Shown here: piece after piece, positions 1 to 6,478 of the stretch
How positions within the stretch are numbered: the first letter of the stretch is position 1
Layout: every line of letters starts with the position of its first letter
Source: JACVRW01 sp035650215
GTDB lineage: Bacteria; Actinomycetota; Thermoleophilia; Solirubrobacterales; Thermoleophilaceae
Direction of reading: 5' to 3'
NCBI GenBank assembly: GCA_035650215.1
Contig: DASRIC010000060.1
Location: forward strand, 1 to 26,105
DNA length: 26,105 bases
Notes under the pieces: model-generated
The model's input: the letters and a program-made list of their open reading frames with translations, nothing else
What the model was told of the DNA's origin: nothing
Databases searched by the model: none
Position numbers and translations under genes: made by a program

Positions 1-92
1 TCACTCTCGGCCTCGCGCGTACGGGCCGCGACGGTCTCCTCGGCAAGCTGGCGCTTCAGCTCGGCGAGCGCCTCGGTATGGCTAGAACTCAT
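1..92 (-). CDS. 5' end of an unidentified gene of the left flanking element
   Basis: Only the first 30 codons lie in the window; the frame stays open to the edge. The protein begins MSSSHTEALAELKRQLAEE and is charged and helical, with a possible coiled-coil start. The ATG overlaps the end of the upstream excisionase-like gene by 11 bp. A purine-rich GAAAGGGG inside that gene sits at ribosome-binding distance, so the two are probably translationally coupled. An identical gene start occurs in inverted orientation at 26020-26105. A gene placed directly after an excisionase in an integrative element is often an integrase or a replication/transfer function, but nothing visible here decides between them. 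Confidence 0.6.
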   Translation of the reverse strand, partial: MSSSHTEALAELKRQLAEETVAARTREAES

Positions 93-146
93 GCGGCGGT
101 GCCCCTTTCGTAGCTTGGTTCAGACGCTCGAATGCCGCCCGTGGAA
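7..146. repeat. Left arm of a 140-bp exact inverted repeat
   Basis: Positions 7-146 read as the exact reverse complement of 25966-26105, by eye. The match covers the last third of the excisionase-like gene and the start of the next gene. Inward of position 146 the two copies diverge to clearly homologous but non-identical DNA. The repeat reaches the very end of the window on the right, so its true length is unknown. Confidence 0.85.
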
Positions 147-303
147 CTCGGACGGCCGAATGCGGACCGCCGAGTTGCACCGCCGGCAGAGCGCCGTCCC
201 GGATCCGGCGCCGAATCGTCGGCTCAGAGCAGCGCAGCAGCGCCGCAACCTCGGCCACCGTCAGGTACGCGCCGAGGTGGTCACGGGCCGTCAGAACGGT
301 CAT
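82..303 (-). CDS. Excisionase-like HTH DNA-binding protein (left copy)
   Basis: A 73-residue protein whose core LTVAEVAALLRCSEPTIRRR is the MerR-like winged helix of the HTH_17/excisionase family, followed by IRDGALPAVQLGG and a wing-like VRVPRAAFERL. Such proteins usually bend DNA at attachment sites to direct excision, or act as small regulators in integrative elements. It differs from the right-hand copy at 25809-26030 at 8 of 73 positions, nearly all in the N-terminal half. It overlaps the next gene outward by 11 bp. Beside a truncated tRNA, a mobile-element excisionase is the natural reading, although no integrase is visible in the window. Confidence 0.8.
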   Translation of the reverse strand: MTVLTARDHLGAYLTVAEVAALLRCSEPTIRRRIRDGALPAVQLGGPHSAVRVPRAAFERLNQATKGAPPHEF

Positions 304-310
304 GCCAGCG

Positions 311-337
311 ATCCTACGCTTGTTGACCGACAGTCAA
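311..337 (-). promoter_or_regulatory. Candidate promoter with dyad for the left excisionase-like gene
   Basis: On the minus strand a TTGACT hexamer (332-337) is followed after 15 bp by TAGGAT (311-316), a few bases before the ATG at 303. The -35 overlaps a perfect dyad, TTGAC-N5-GTCAA (323-337), which could be an operator for autoregulation. The 15-bp spacer is short, so the promoter call is tentative. The right-hand copy does not have this arrangement. Confidence 0.4.
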
Positions 338-483
338 TACGACAGCGGACGTGGCCCGGGAGTGGCCCAAACGCCCGAACGAGACTTCGCGTAGGTAAGG
401 CACGCCTTCGAGTTGGAGGGCCGAGAACTGTCGCGTTTGCAGGCAAGACGTGTCGACCGTCGTCCTGCGTCGTTTTCGTCGGC

Positions 484-530
484 GCGGCCTTCTAAGCCGC
501 GGGTCGCAGGTTCGAGTCCTGCCCGGGGCA
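484..530 (+). pseudogene. 3' fragment of tRNA-Arg(TCT), probable attachment-site scar
   Basis: The sequence folds as an anticodon arm (stem 484-488/496-500, loop CTTCTAA, anticodon TCT at 491-493), a variable loop GGGTC, a T arm (GCAGG-TTCGAGT-CCTGC, 506-522), then CCGGGGC and discriminator A at 530. No D arm or 5' acceptor strand precedes it. A 3' half beginning near the anticodon arm is what tyrosine recombinases leave at the far end of an element integrated in a tRNA gene. The excisionase-like gene to the left supports this; the intact tRNA-Arg would then lie further left. The 338-483 stretch between them holds no supportable gene. Confidence 0.8.
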
Positions 531-897
531 TAGGCGACCGACGGCGTCGCGCATAGTGGTCGCATCAACTGGCTCGGATCGCCGATACACATGGGGGCCG
601 TATCACCAGGGGGTTGCGGGCCTGCGCTCCCCGAGCCCGAGACTGGTCTGAGTTGATTTGGCGACTCGACCCGCTGCTGCCTGGGGCGTTACTCCGGTGC
701 GCGACGCGCCTGCCATTGAGCTCCCCTGCGACGCGTGCCGAGCCGACCAGGCGCCGACAGTTTCTCGATGCAGGGATGCGGCCTGAGGGACCGCGGCCAA
801 ACTCTCGGGGAAATGTCCAGGGTGCGACCCTGATGTAAAGGGCGGCGGCCTGCGAGAGCCTGGCGGCAAGTTCAAACCAGAGCTCGGAGGTACCAAC
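531..897. other. Non-coding stretch upstream of the first exported protein
   Basis: No convincing gene on either strand. The first 60 bases share short blocks with the sequence downstream of the second tRNA scar at 6376 (TAGGCGA, and GCATCAACTGGCTCG against GCATCAGCTGGCTCG). An octamer GCGACGCG occurs twice near 700-735. A perfect small hairpin, CAGGGT-GCG-ACCCTG, lies at 818-832, 65 bases before the start codon at 898. It may be part of a 5' leader; it fits no riboswitch class I can name. Confidence 0.4.
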
Positions 898-1347
898 ATG
901 CGCCCGTCCATCACCCGCCTTGCCGTACTCAGCGCCTGCCTCGGCGCGGCCGCCCTACCGGTCGCCGCCGAGGCCGGCGGCTATCACATGAGCCGAGAGT
1001 TCAGCCCCAACGGCCAAACCGCACGTGCCTACGGCAAGATCTGCACCGACTCCAAGTACGGCAAGTGGCGCTGGCGCGCGAGTGTCGGCTCCGGCGACAT
1101 GCGAGTGAACTACCGCTGGACCGAGCCGATCCTTGCGGATGGCAAGCCCCGCAACCTGACCTTCACTCACATCGGCGGCCCCTTCGTGGAACGGCAGTCG
1201 GAGGCGCTGCGCCCGCTGATCCTCAGCTCCGCGAAGCGCGTGCTCAACAAGATGACCGTGCGTGCGGCCGCGGGCGGCAAGAAGCTCGCCTACACGACGC
1301 CGTTCGGCAACTCGACCATCCCGTTCAAGCCGGTGCGCGGCTGCTGA
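898..1347 (+). CDS. Exported protein of unknown function, 149 aa
   Basis: A signal peptide is clear: positively charged start, hydrophobic LAVLSACLGAAALPVA, and a probable cleavage after AEA at residue 26. The mature part is about 123 residues, basic, rich in aromatic and polar residues, and probably beta-rich. It has just two cysteines, C49 and the C-terminal C149, which could form a disulfide. I do not recognise a family. The ATG is preceded by GGAGG at normal spacing, which fixes the start. The gene stands alone and is followed by a strong hairpin at 1369-1404. The reality of the gene is well supported; its function is unknown. Confidence 0.75.
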   Translation: MRPSITRLAVLSACLGAAALPVAAEAGGYHMSREFSPNGQTARAYGKICTDSKYGKWRWRASVGSGDMRVNYRWTEPILADGKPRNLTFTHIGGPFVERQSEALRPLILSSAKRVLNKMTVRAAAGGKKLAYTTPFGNSTIPFKPVRGC

Positions 1348-1368
1348 CGCGGCCCACGCCGGGACCCC

Positions 1369-1404
1369 CTGGGCTCGCTGCGGGAACCACCGCGGCGAGC
1401 CCAG
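1369..1404 (+). terminator. GC-rich terminator-like hairpin
   Basis: CTGGGCTCG (1369-1377) pairs with CGAGCCCAG (1396-1404); the inner arms CTGCGG and CCGCGG extend the stem with one wobble. It starts 21 bases after the stop codon of the exported protein. There is no T tract, as is common in very GC-rich actinobacteria. The rest of 1348-1698 shows no gene I can support. Confidence 0.6.
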
Positions 1405-1698
1405 CCCGCGGCGAATGGTGCAAGTGCCCCGTGATCCGGGTGCGCTGGTCATCAGCATCCGACTCGCGCCGTTTCGCGGTTGAGGTCTGGCGAATCCACC
1501 TCGAACCGTCGGACAAACGCCCGCCGGCTCGCCGCCTGGTAGGGACGGGGTTTCCGGACTGACGCCGGACTCGGCCGAAACCCCTGAGACGGGCCGTCCG
1601 AGGCGCATGTCGTCGCCGTTGATGCGCTGCGTGTCCTGCCGGCTTGCGGTCGGCCGCCGGGCGCGCTGTCAACGGCCCGGCGGCTTGGCCGACTGCTT

Positions 1699-2184
1699 TC
1701 AGCCTCGGGGCGTGAGCATGTAGGACAGGAACGTGCCGTTCGGGAAGCTGAGCGTGGACCACCCTGCGGGCGTGTCGACCCCGCTGAGCAGGTGGACGAT
1801 GAACACCGCGTTCATACACACGCCGGCGCCGTCCACGGCGCCGTGGACACCGTTGGGAAGGAAGACCTTGTCGGTGGCGTTGGGGCAGCGCACGAAGGGA
1901 GCTTGGGCGGTTCCGTAGATCAAGCCCTCCTGGGCAAGGAGCCGCGGCCAGAAGCCCAGGCCCGCGTGGTGGTAGCCGGCCAACGGGCCGCGCCCGGTTC
2001 CGTCGTGGACGTGCCAGTTCCGCTCGTTGGGAACCTCGTGCGCGAAGGCGCTTGATCCAACTGTCAGAGCGCCGACACCGATGACGGCAAGGCTCAGCAC
2101 GGTGGCTGCCGCCCGTTTGATCGTCGTGACTCGCATGGCGTCGTCGGCGCGTGGCTTGCGTGGGGATCGGGCGTGAATCGTCAT
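1699..2184 (-). CDS. Exported His-rich protein of unknown function, 161 aa
   Basis: I place the start at 2184 (MTIHARSPRKPRADDAMRV) because AGGAGA lies at good spacing upstream; a second ATG at 2136 would also keep the signal peptide. A basic N-region and a long hydrophobic core (AAATVLSLAVIGVGALTVG) end in SAFA-HE, a typical signal peptidase I site. The mature N-terminus is rich in histidine and aromatic residues (HEVPNERNWHVHDG, then YHHAGLGFW), which could bind a metal. Two cysteines (VRCPN and GVCMN) may form a disulfide. No family is recognised. The C-terminus TLSFPNGTFLSYML is hydrophobic but not a membrane helix. Confidence 0.7.
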   Translation of the reverse strand: MTIHARSPRKPRADDAMRVTTIKRAAATVLSLAVIGVGALTVGSSAFAHEVPNERNWHVHDGTGRGPLAGYHHAGLGFWPRLLAQEGLIYGTAQAPFVRCPNATDKVFLPNGVHGAVDGAGVCMNAVFIVHLLSGVDTPAGWSTLSFPNGTFLSYMLTPRG

Positions 2185-2264
2185 GAGCGTTGTCTCCTGT
2201 TCTGGGGTGCGTGCGGAGCGTGGCGTCGGCAGACCCGGCCCGGGCTGCGAGCGCTTCGGGATGG

Positions 2265-2657
2265 TCAGAGCCTGGCCCTGAACTCCCCGCTGCGCACGCC
2301 CGCGATGGCGTCGTTCGCCGGCTGGTACGAGTCCGCTTTCGCCTTGCACAGCTCGGTGATGGCGAAAAAGATGCTCTGCGAGGCTTGGAGCCGGTTCAGC
2401 CCCCGGATCTGCGCTTCGTCCGCCAGTGCGTACTGCACGATGCGCGTGATGTCGGCGGACGCCAGCTTGTCGCGGATGTCCCCGCAGCGCAGCGCGTACG
2501 GATCCCGCTCGAGCTGCGCGTGACGCTTAGCGAGGCTGGCGGTGCTGTTCTGCTTACTCGCGTTGGCGGCCCCCTCGCCGGTGGGCTCGTCGTCTCCGCA
2601 GCCTGCCGCGACGGCGGCACTCGCGGCGAGCGCGACAAAGAGTGGACGTGTCCTCAT
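2265..2657 (-). CDS. Putative lipoprotein of unknown function, 130 aa
   Basis: The start at 2657 has a GGAGG ribosome site and overlaps the stop of the upstream DUF4242 gene as ATGA, so the pair is translationally coupled. The N-terminus MRTRPLFVALAASAAVAAGC is a classic lipoprotein signal with C20 as the lipidated residue, followed by an acidic linker. The mature domain is helical, with two cysteines about 46 residues apart (LRCGDIRDK and ITELCKAKA). That spacing recalls small disulfide-stapled helical proteins such as HdeA, but the resemblance is only of pattern. It probably acts at the outer face of the membrane. Function is not recognised. Confidence 0.75.
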   Translation of the reverse strand: MRTRPLFVALAASAAVAAGCGDDEPTGEGAANASKQNSTASLAKRHAQLERDPYALRCGDIRDKLASADITRIVQYALADEAQIRGLNRLQASQSIFFAITELCKAKADSYQPANDAIAGVRSGEFRARL

Positions 2658-2935
2658 TGTGACCTCCTCGGGGTCGAGCGCACGGGCACCGCCTCGACGA
2701 TGCGCTCGGGGGCGATTCCCGCGCGCTGCGTGGCCTCGCCGGCCGCCTCCACCGACTCCGCCTCGAGCACATGCAGGAACAGCTCGTCGGTCGGGAGGTA
2801 GCTCGATCGCACGTGGCGTACGGCGACCCCCTGGGCGCTGAGCGCTTCCGCTGCGCTCCGCATCCGCCGCACCGCTTCCGGGAGCTCGGCTGAGCGGGTG
2901 CGGGGGAGATAGCCTTCGATCAGGTAGCTCGGCAT
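2654..2935 (-). CDS. DUF4242 family protein, 93 aa
   Basis: MPSYLIEGYLPRTRSAELPE, then a helix with RSAAEALSAQGVAVRHVRS, then LPTDELFLHVLEAESVEA and PERIVEAVPV: this is the DUF4242 (PF14026) pattern, a small ferredoxin-like alpha/beta fold. The only characterised relative I know is the nickel-responsive SCO4226 of Streptomyces; the ligand here is unknown. No strong ribosome site precedes the ATG at 2935, so the mRNA may be leaderless or nearly so. It is the first gene of a two-gene operon with the lipoprotein (4-bp overlap) and is divergent from the LAL regulator 83 bp away, which suggests that regulator controls it. Confidence 0.85.
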   Translation of the reverse strand: MPSYLIEGYLPRTRSAELPEAVRRMRSAAEALSAQGVAVRHVRSSYLPTDELFLHVLEAESVEAAGEATQRAGIAPERIVEAVPVRSTPRRSQ

Positions 2936-2975
2936 TGCGCACTCGAAGCTACGGCCGCGGCAGTCCCTTGAAAAC

Positions 2976-2988
2976 GGGGAGAATCCCC
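2976..2988. promoter_or_regulatory. Dyad in the divergent DUF4242/LAL promoter region
   Basis: GGGGA-GAA-TCCCC is a perfect short inverted repeat in the 83-bp gap between the divergent genes starting at 2935 (minus) and 3019 (plus). A TTGAAA hexamer lies just upstream on the plus strand (2968-2973), although no well-spaced -10 is evident. It is a reasonable operator candidate for the adjacent LuxR-type protein, but is short and could occur by chance in GC-rich DNA. Confidence 0.35.
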
Positions 2989-3018
2989 TGACTTTGAGGT
3001 AGCCTCGCCTCGAGGGCG

Positions 3019-5805
3019 ATGAGTCGCGAGCTCGTGGGAAGACACGAGGAGCTCAGCCACGTCGAGCGCTTCCTCGAGGCCGCCAGGGAGGAACCCCGCG
3101 TCCTCCTGATTCACGGCGAGGCCGGGGCCGGCAAGACCTCCGTCTGGGAGGCCGGGCTGGCATCGGCGCAGGCCTCGGGCACGCGCACGCTGGCCGCCCG
3201 GCCGGTGGAGGCCGAGACCGGCTTCGGGTACGCAGCGCTCGGGGACATGCTGCGCGACGATCACGAGGCGGTGTCGGTCCTGCCCCTGCGCCAGCGCCAC
3301 GCGCTCGAGGTTGCGCTCAGACTCGCGGAGCGGACAGACTCACCCGACCAGGCGAGCGTCGGGCTTGCCGTGCACGGCGTTCTCACCCAGCTCGCCGAGG
3401 AGAAGCCACTCGTTGTGGCGGTCGACGACGTGCAGTGGCTCGACGCCCCATCCGCCCTCGTTCTCGGCTTCGCTGTGCGCCGCTTGCGGTCCGGTCCCAT
3501 CGCGCTGTTGGTGGCGTGGCGTACCGACGACGGGGCGGCGCCTGCTCCACTCGAGCTCGACCGCAGCGGCTTGGCCGACACCATGGAGCGCCTGGCGCTG
3601 CCGGCGCTCAGCTTCGGTGCGGTGCAGCGACTGCTCCAGCAGCGCCTCGACACCGTGCCCCCACGCCCGGTGCTCCGCCGCCTCTACGAGCTGTCCGCCG
3701 GGAACCCGTTCTTCGCGCTCGAGCTCGGACGTGGGTTGCGCGCCGGCACCCTCGAGCTCGAGCCGGGCGAGCGACTGCCGGTCCCGCTCGAGGGTGTCGT
3801 CGGGACCCGGCTCGAGTCGCTATCAGCATCGACGCGGCGAATGCTGGCCGCTGCCGCCTTGATCGCGCAGCCGACGGTCGCGCTCGTCGAGGCCGTCTCG
3901 GGCGCCCACCAAGCAGCGTTCGACGAGGCCGAGCGGGCCGACGTGATCGATATACGGGAGGGCCGGATCCGCTTCTCGCACCCGCTTCTGGCATCGGCGT
4001 CGTACGCAGCGGCGACCCCGTCCGACCGACGCGAGCTTCATACGCGCGCGGCAACGACCATCCAAGACACCGAGGAACGGGCCCGCCACCTGGCCTTTGC
4101 TGCAACGGGGCCCGATGGGACCGTCGCCGCCGAGCTCGAGTCCGCGGCGAGCAGGGCCGAATCCCGCGGTGCGCCGCCGGCGGCTGCCGAGCTCTACGAG
4201 CGCGCCGTGCGGCTCACCCCTGACAGCGCCGAGGGCGACCGCCTGCGGCGGACCATCCAGGCGGCGTGGTGCGCGTTCCAGAGCGGCGACGGCCGGCGCG
4301 CCCGCGAGCTCCTTGACGAGGTCGTAGCGGCGCTCGGGCCGGGCCCAGAGCGCGCGCGTGCACTCATCAGCCTCGCTCGGGTACGCGGCTATGACGACGA
4401 CTTGCGCGCGGCAGAAGCCCTCTTCCGGCAGGCGCTCGACGAGGCGGGCGAGGTGCCGGCGCTGGTGGCGGCCGCGGCGGTCAACCTCGCGGGAATCCTG
4501 TTCCGGCTGCGCGAGCGTCTCGAGGAGGCGGTGGAACACGCGGAGACGGCGACGCACGCAGCGGAGACCGCCGACGACCGCGGGTGGCTCGCAGAGGCCG
4601 TTGGCGCTCGCCTCCTGCCCGAGGCCGCGCTCGGGCATCACGAGGACGCATCGAGGACGCTCGAGGCAGCGCTTGCCGTGCAGCCCGAGTGCCGGCACCG
4701 GCGCGCACTGGCGCAGCCGCTGTTCCAAGTGGGCGTCGTGTGGCTCTGGTGGGACGAGCTCGAGCGTGCCAAGCAGGCGTTCGAGCAACTGCTCGCGCAC
4801 GCACGCGAGATGGGCGAGGAGGGCTCGGTGCCCTACGTCCTCGTCATGGCCGCGCAAGTTGAGTGCGTCCGCGGCGACCCGGCGCTGGCCGCCGTGCATG
4901 CCGACGAGGGACTCGAGGCCGCGCAGCAGAGCGGCCAGACCACTCTGGGCGCCTACCTGCTCGCGCTACGCGCGCTCGCGCACGCCGAGGCCGGCGAGGC
5001 CGAGCGAGCGCGCGAGCTGGCGGCCCGTGCCCTGTCGCTCGCCGATCGGACGAGCGGCCGTCCCGCGGAGCACTTCGCCAGAGCTGCGCTCGGCCTGATC
5101 GAGCTGTCGGTCGGCCAGGCCGCCGAAGCCATCCGAGCGCTGGGGCCGTTGGTTGAGTTCCTGCGGCGAGAGCGGATCACCGAGCCGGGCGCCGCGCGCG
5201 TGGTGCCCGACCAGATCGAGGCGCTGATCGCGCTTGGGGAACTCGCCCCTGCCTCCGAGCTGCTCGACTGGTACGCGGCGAACGCCGCCCGCCTCGAGCG
5301 CCCGTCCGCGCTGGCGGCCGCGGCGCGCTGCGCCGGCATGCTCCACGCCGAGCGCGGCGAGCTCGAGAGCGCGCTCGTGGAGCTCGAGCGGGCGCGCGAG
5401 CTGGCGGAAGGCGCGCCGATCCCGCTCGAGCGCGGACGCACACTCCTCGCGCACGGCGCTGTGCATCGCCGCGCAAGACGCAGGGGCGCGGCGCGCCGGT
5501 CGCTCGAGGAAGCCCGGGCCGTCTTCGAGCAGATGGGTGCCCGGGCCTGGACGGCGCGGGCAACCGAGGAGCTCGGGCGGGTCGGCGGCCGGGCTCCGTC
5601 GTCCGGCGAACTCACGCCCACGGAGGTGCGCGTCGCCCAACTCGTCGCCGAAGGCCTTCAGACAAAGCAGGTCGCGGCCGCGCTCTTCGTCTCGCCGAAG
5701 ACGATCGAGGGCCACCTGACCAACGTCTACGCGAAGCTCGGCGTGCACTCGCGCACAGAGCTCGCCAGACACCTGGCAGGCGACGGCGACACCCCCAACG
5801 GGTAG
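3019..5805 (+). CDS. LAL-type LuxR transcriptional regulator with AAA ATPase domain, 928 aa
   Basis: Large ATP-binding regulator of the LuxR (LAL/MalT-like) type. Residues 1-20 are the typical VGRHEEL start of an AAA_16 domain. Walker A is GEAGAGKT at 33-40 and Walker B is LVVAVDD at 131-137. A long alpha-helical, TPR-like middle region (about 380-840) carries repeated LEEA/AREL helices. A LuxR HTH lies at about 863-920 (LTPTEVRVAQLVAEGL through SPKTIEGHLTNVYAKLGV). The length is normal for the family. These proteins are thought to bind ATP and an inducer through the helical region before activating promoters. It is divergent from one DUF4242 gene and followed by another, which are plausible targets. 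The ATG at 3019 has a modest CGAGGG site upstream. Confidence 0.93.
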   Translation: MSRELVGRHEELSHVERFLEAAREEPRVLLIHGEAGAGKTSVWEAGLASAQASGTRTLAARPVEAETGFGYAALGDMLRDDHEAVSVLPLRQRHALEVALRLAERTDSPDQASVGLAVHGVLTQLAEEKPLVVAVDDVQWLDAPSALVLGFAVRRLRSGPIALLVAWRTDDGAAPAPLELDRSGLADTMERLALPALSFGAVQRLLQQRLDTVPPRPVLRRLYELSAGNPFFALELGRGLRAGTLELEPGERLPVPLEGVVGTRLESLSASTRRMLAAAALIAQPTVALVEAVSGAHQAAFDEAERADVIDIREGRIRFSHPLLASASYAAATPSDRRELHTRAATTIQDTEERARHLAFAATGPDGTVAAELESAASRAESRGAPPAAAELYERAVRLTPDSAEGDRLRRTIQAAWCAFQSGDGRRARELLDEVVAALGPGPERARALISLARVRGYDDDLRAAEALFRQALDEAGEVPALVAAAAVNLAGILFRLRERLEEAVEHAETATHAAETADDRGWLAEAVGARLLPEAALGHHEDASRTLEAALAVQPECRHRRALAQPLFQVGVVWLWWDELERAKQAFEQLLAHAREMGEEGSVPYVLVMAAQVECVRGDPALAAVHADEGLEAAQQSGQTTLGAYLLALRALAHAEAGEAERARELAARALSLADRTSGRPAEHFARAALGLIELSVGQAAEAIRALGPLVEFLRRERITEPGAARVVPDQIEALIALGELAPASELLDWYAANAARLERPSALAAAARCAGMLHAERGELESALVELERARELAEGAPIPLERGRTLLAHGAVHRRARRRGAARRSLEEARAVFEQMGARAWTARATEELGRVGGRAPSSGELTPTEVRVAQLVAEGLQTKQVAAALFVSPKTIEGHLTNVYAKLGVHSRTELARHLAGDGDTPNG

Positions 5806-5813
5806 AGGAGGTT

Positions 5814-5833
5814 CCCAGCACAGGAGCACTGGG
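5814..5833 (+). terminator. Weak hairpin after the first LAL regulator
   Basis: CCCAG (5814-5818) can pair with CTGGG (5829-5833) over a 10-base loop, nine bases after the stop codon. The stem is only 5 bp and has no T tract, so this is a weak candidate. The remaining bases to 6055 show no gene. Confidence 0.25.
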
Positions 5834-6055
5834 CAGGCGTGGACCGCAGCATTCCGCATGCCGAACGGCGACGTCGTGTCGTCCAGCTCGGCTACACGCA
5901 TCCGCCGCGGGTCGCGGGCGCCTGCTCCGACTCGCGCGCCAGGTGCCGTAGTGGTCTCGATCGTCTGAGGTCGCCGAAGGGAACCTCGCCCCCCTTGACC
6001 CAGCCATAGAGGTAAGCCAAGCTCGCCTTCGCAAGCTCGACGAGGGGAGGGTCAC

Positions 6056-6349
6056 ATGCAGCTCTACGCAATCCTCCGACGCCAAGGCTGGCGGTCGCCC
6101 GGTGACCTGGAAACGGCCGCTGAGCGCTCGCGGCAAGTTGGCGACGAGGAGATGTCCGACGACATCCGGTGGATCAGGAGCTACGTCCTGGAGGAGGGTG
6201 CGGGCGCGGTCGGCACCGTCTGCATATATGAGGCGTCCAGTCCCGAAGCCATTCGCGAGCATGCTTCGCGTGCTGAGTTGCCGGTCGATGAAGTCATCCC
6301 GGTCGCCGACACGGTGATTGTCCGGGAAGACCCGCAGCCAGCGCCGTAA
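6056..6349 (+). CDS. DUF4242 family protein, 97 aa
   Basis: The sequence MQLYAILRRQGWRSPGDLE, then DDIRWIRSYVLEE, GTVCIYEASSPEAIREHA and LPVDEVIPVADTVIV, matches the second common DUF4242 subtype (PF14026), a one-domain alpha/beta fold of unknown biochemical role. A strong GAGGGGAGGG ribosome site precedes the ATG. It is transcribed in the same direction as the LAL regulator 250 bp upstream and probably has its own promoter: a TTGACC hexamer lies at 5995-6000. Its upstream GAGGTAAGCC resembles GAGGTAGCC just upstream of the LAL gene. The last codons overlap the decayed tRNA-Arg scar starting near 6345. Confidence 0.85.
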   Translation: MQLYAILRRQGWRSPGDLETAAERSRQVGDEEMSDDIRWIRSYVLEEGAGAVGTVCIYEASSPEAIREHASRAELPVDEVIPVADTVIVREDPQPAP

Positions 6350-6382
6350 GCCGCAGGTTCAAGCCCTACCCGGGCATAGGCG
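6345..6382 (+). repeat. Decayed second copy of the tRNA-Arg 3' end (old attachment scar)
   Basis: GTAAGCCGCAGGTTCAAGCC through CTACCCGGGCATAGGCGA matches the end of the tRNA fragment at 494-537. It shares the anticodon-stem 3' strand, T arm, acceptor end and downstream TAGGCGA, but has lost about 7 bases between the stem and T arm and carries substitutions. Further downstream, GCATCAGCTGGCTCG (6424-6438) repeats a block found downstream of the first copy. Both copies are in the same direction, so 484-6382 is bracketed by direct repeats. Confidence 0.65.
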
Positions 6383-6437
6383 AGGCGCGGGACACGGAAA
6401 TTTGCTGCAGCACGGCGGGACTGGCATCAGCTGGCTC

Positions 6438-6478
6438 GCTCACTCATATCGCCAATCAGTAATATGAGTCAAGTGAGC
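6438..6478. promoter_or_regulatory. ArsR operator overlapping the start codon
   Basis: ACTCATAT (6442-6449) and ATATGAGT (6462-6469) form a perfect 8-bp inverted repeat with a 12-base centre. An outer pair, GCTCACT (6438-6444) and AGTGAGC (6472-6478), adds a second dyad in slightly different phase. The ArsR start codon (6464-6466) lies inside the right half-site, so repressor bound here would cover both promoter and translation start. AT-rich imperfect dyads at their own promoters are usual for ArsR proteins. Confidence 0.7.

Noticed and set aside
314..592. Minus-strand protein containing GRTRTCDPRLRRP
   Set aside because: This is the familiar false protein produced by reading a tRNA T arm backwards; here it comes from the tRNA-Arg fragment.
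700..840. Possible c-di-AMP (ydaO-type) riboswitch before the first exported protein
   Set aside because: I looked for the conserved paired core and found only an isolated hairpin; the conserved sequence blocks are missing.
484..6382. Reading 531-6344 as a complete integrative element
   Set aside because: It holds no integrase, excisionase, replication or transfer gene; only the bracketing repeats support it, so it is reported as a possible old insertion or duplication.
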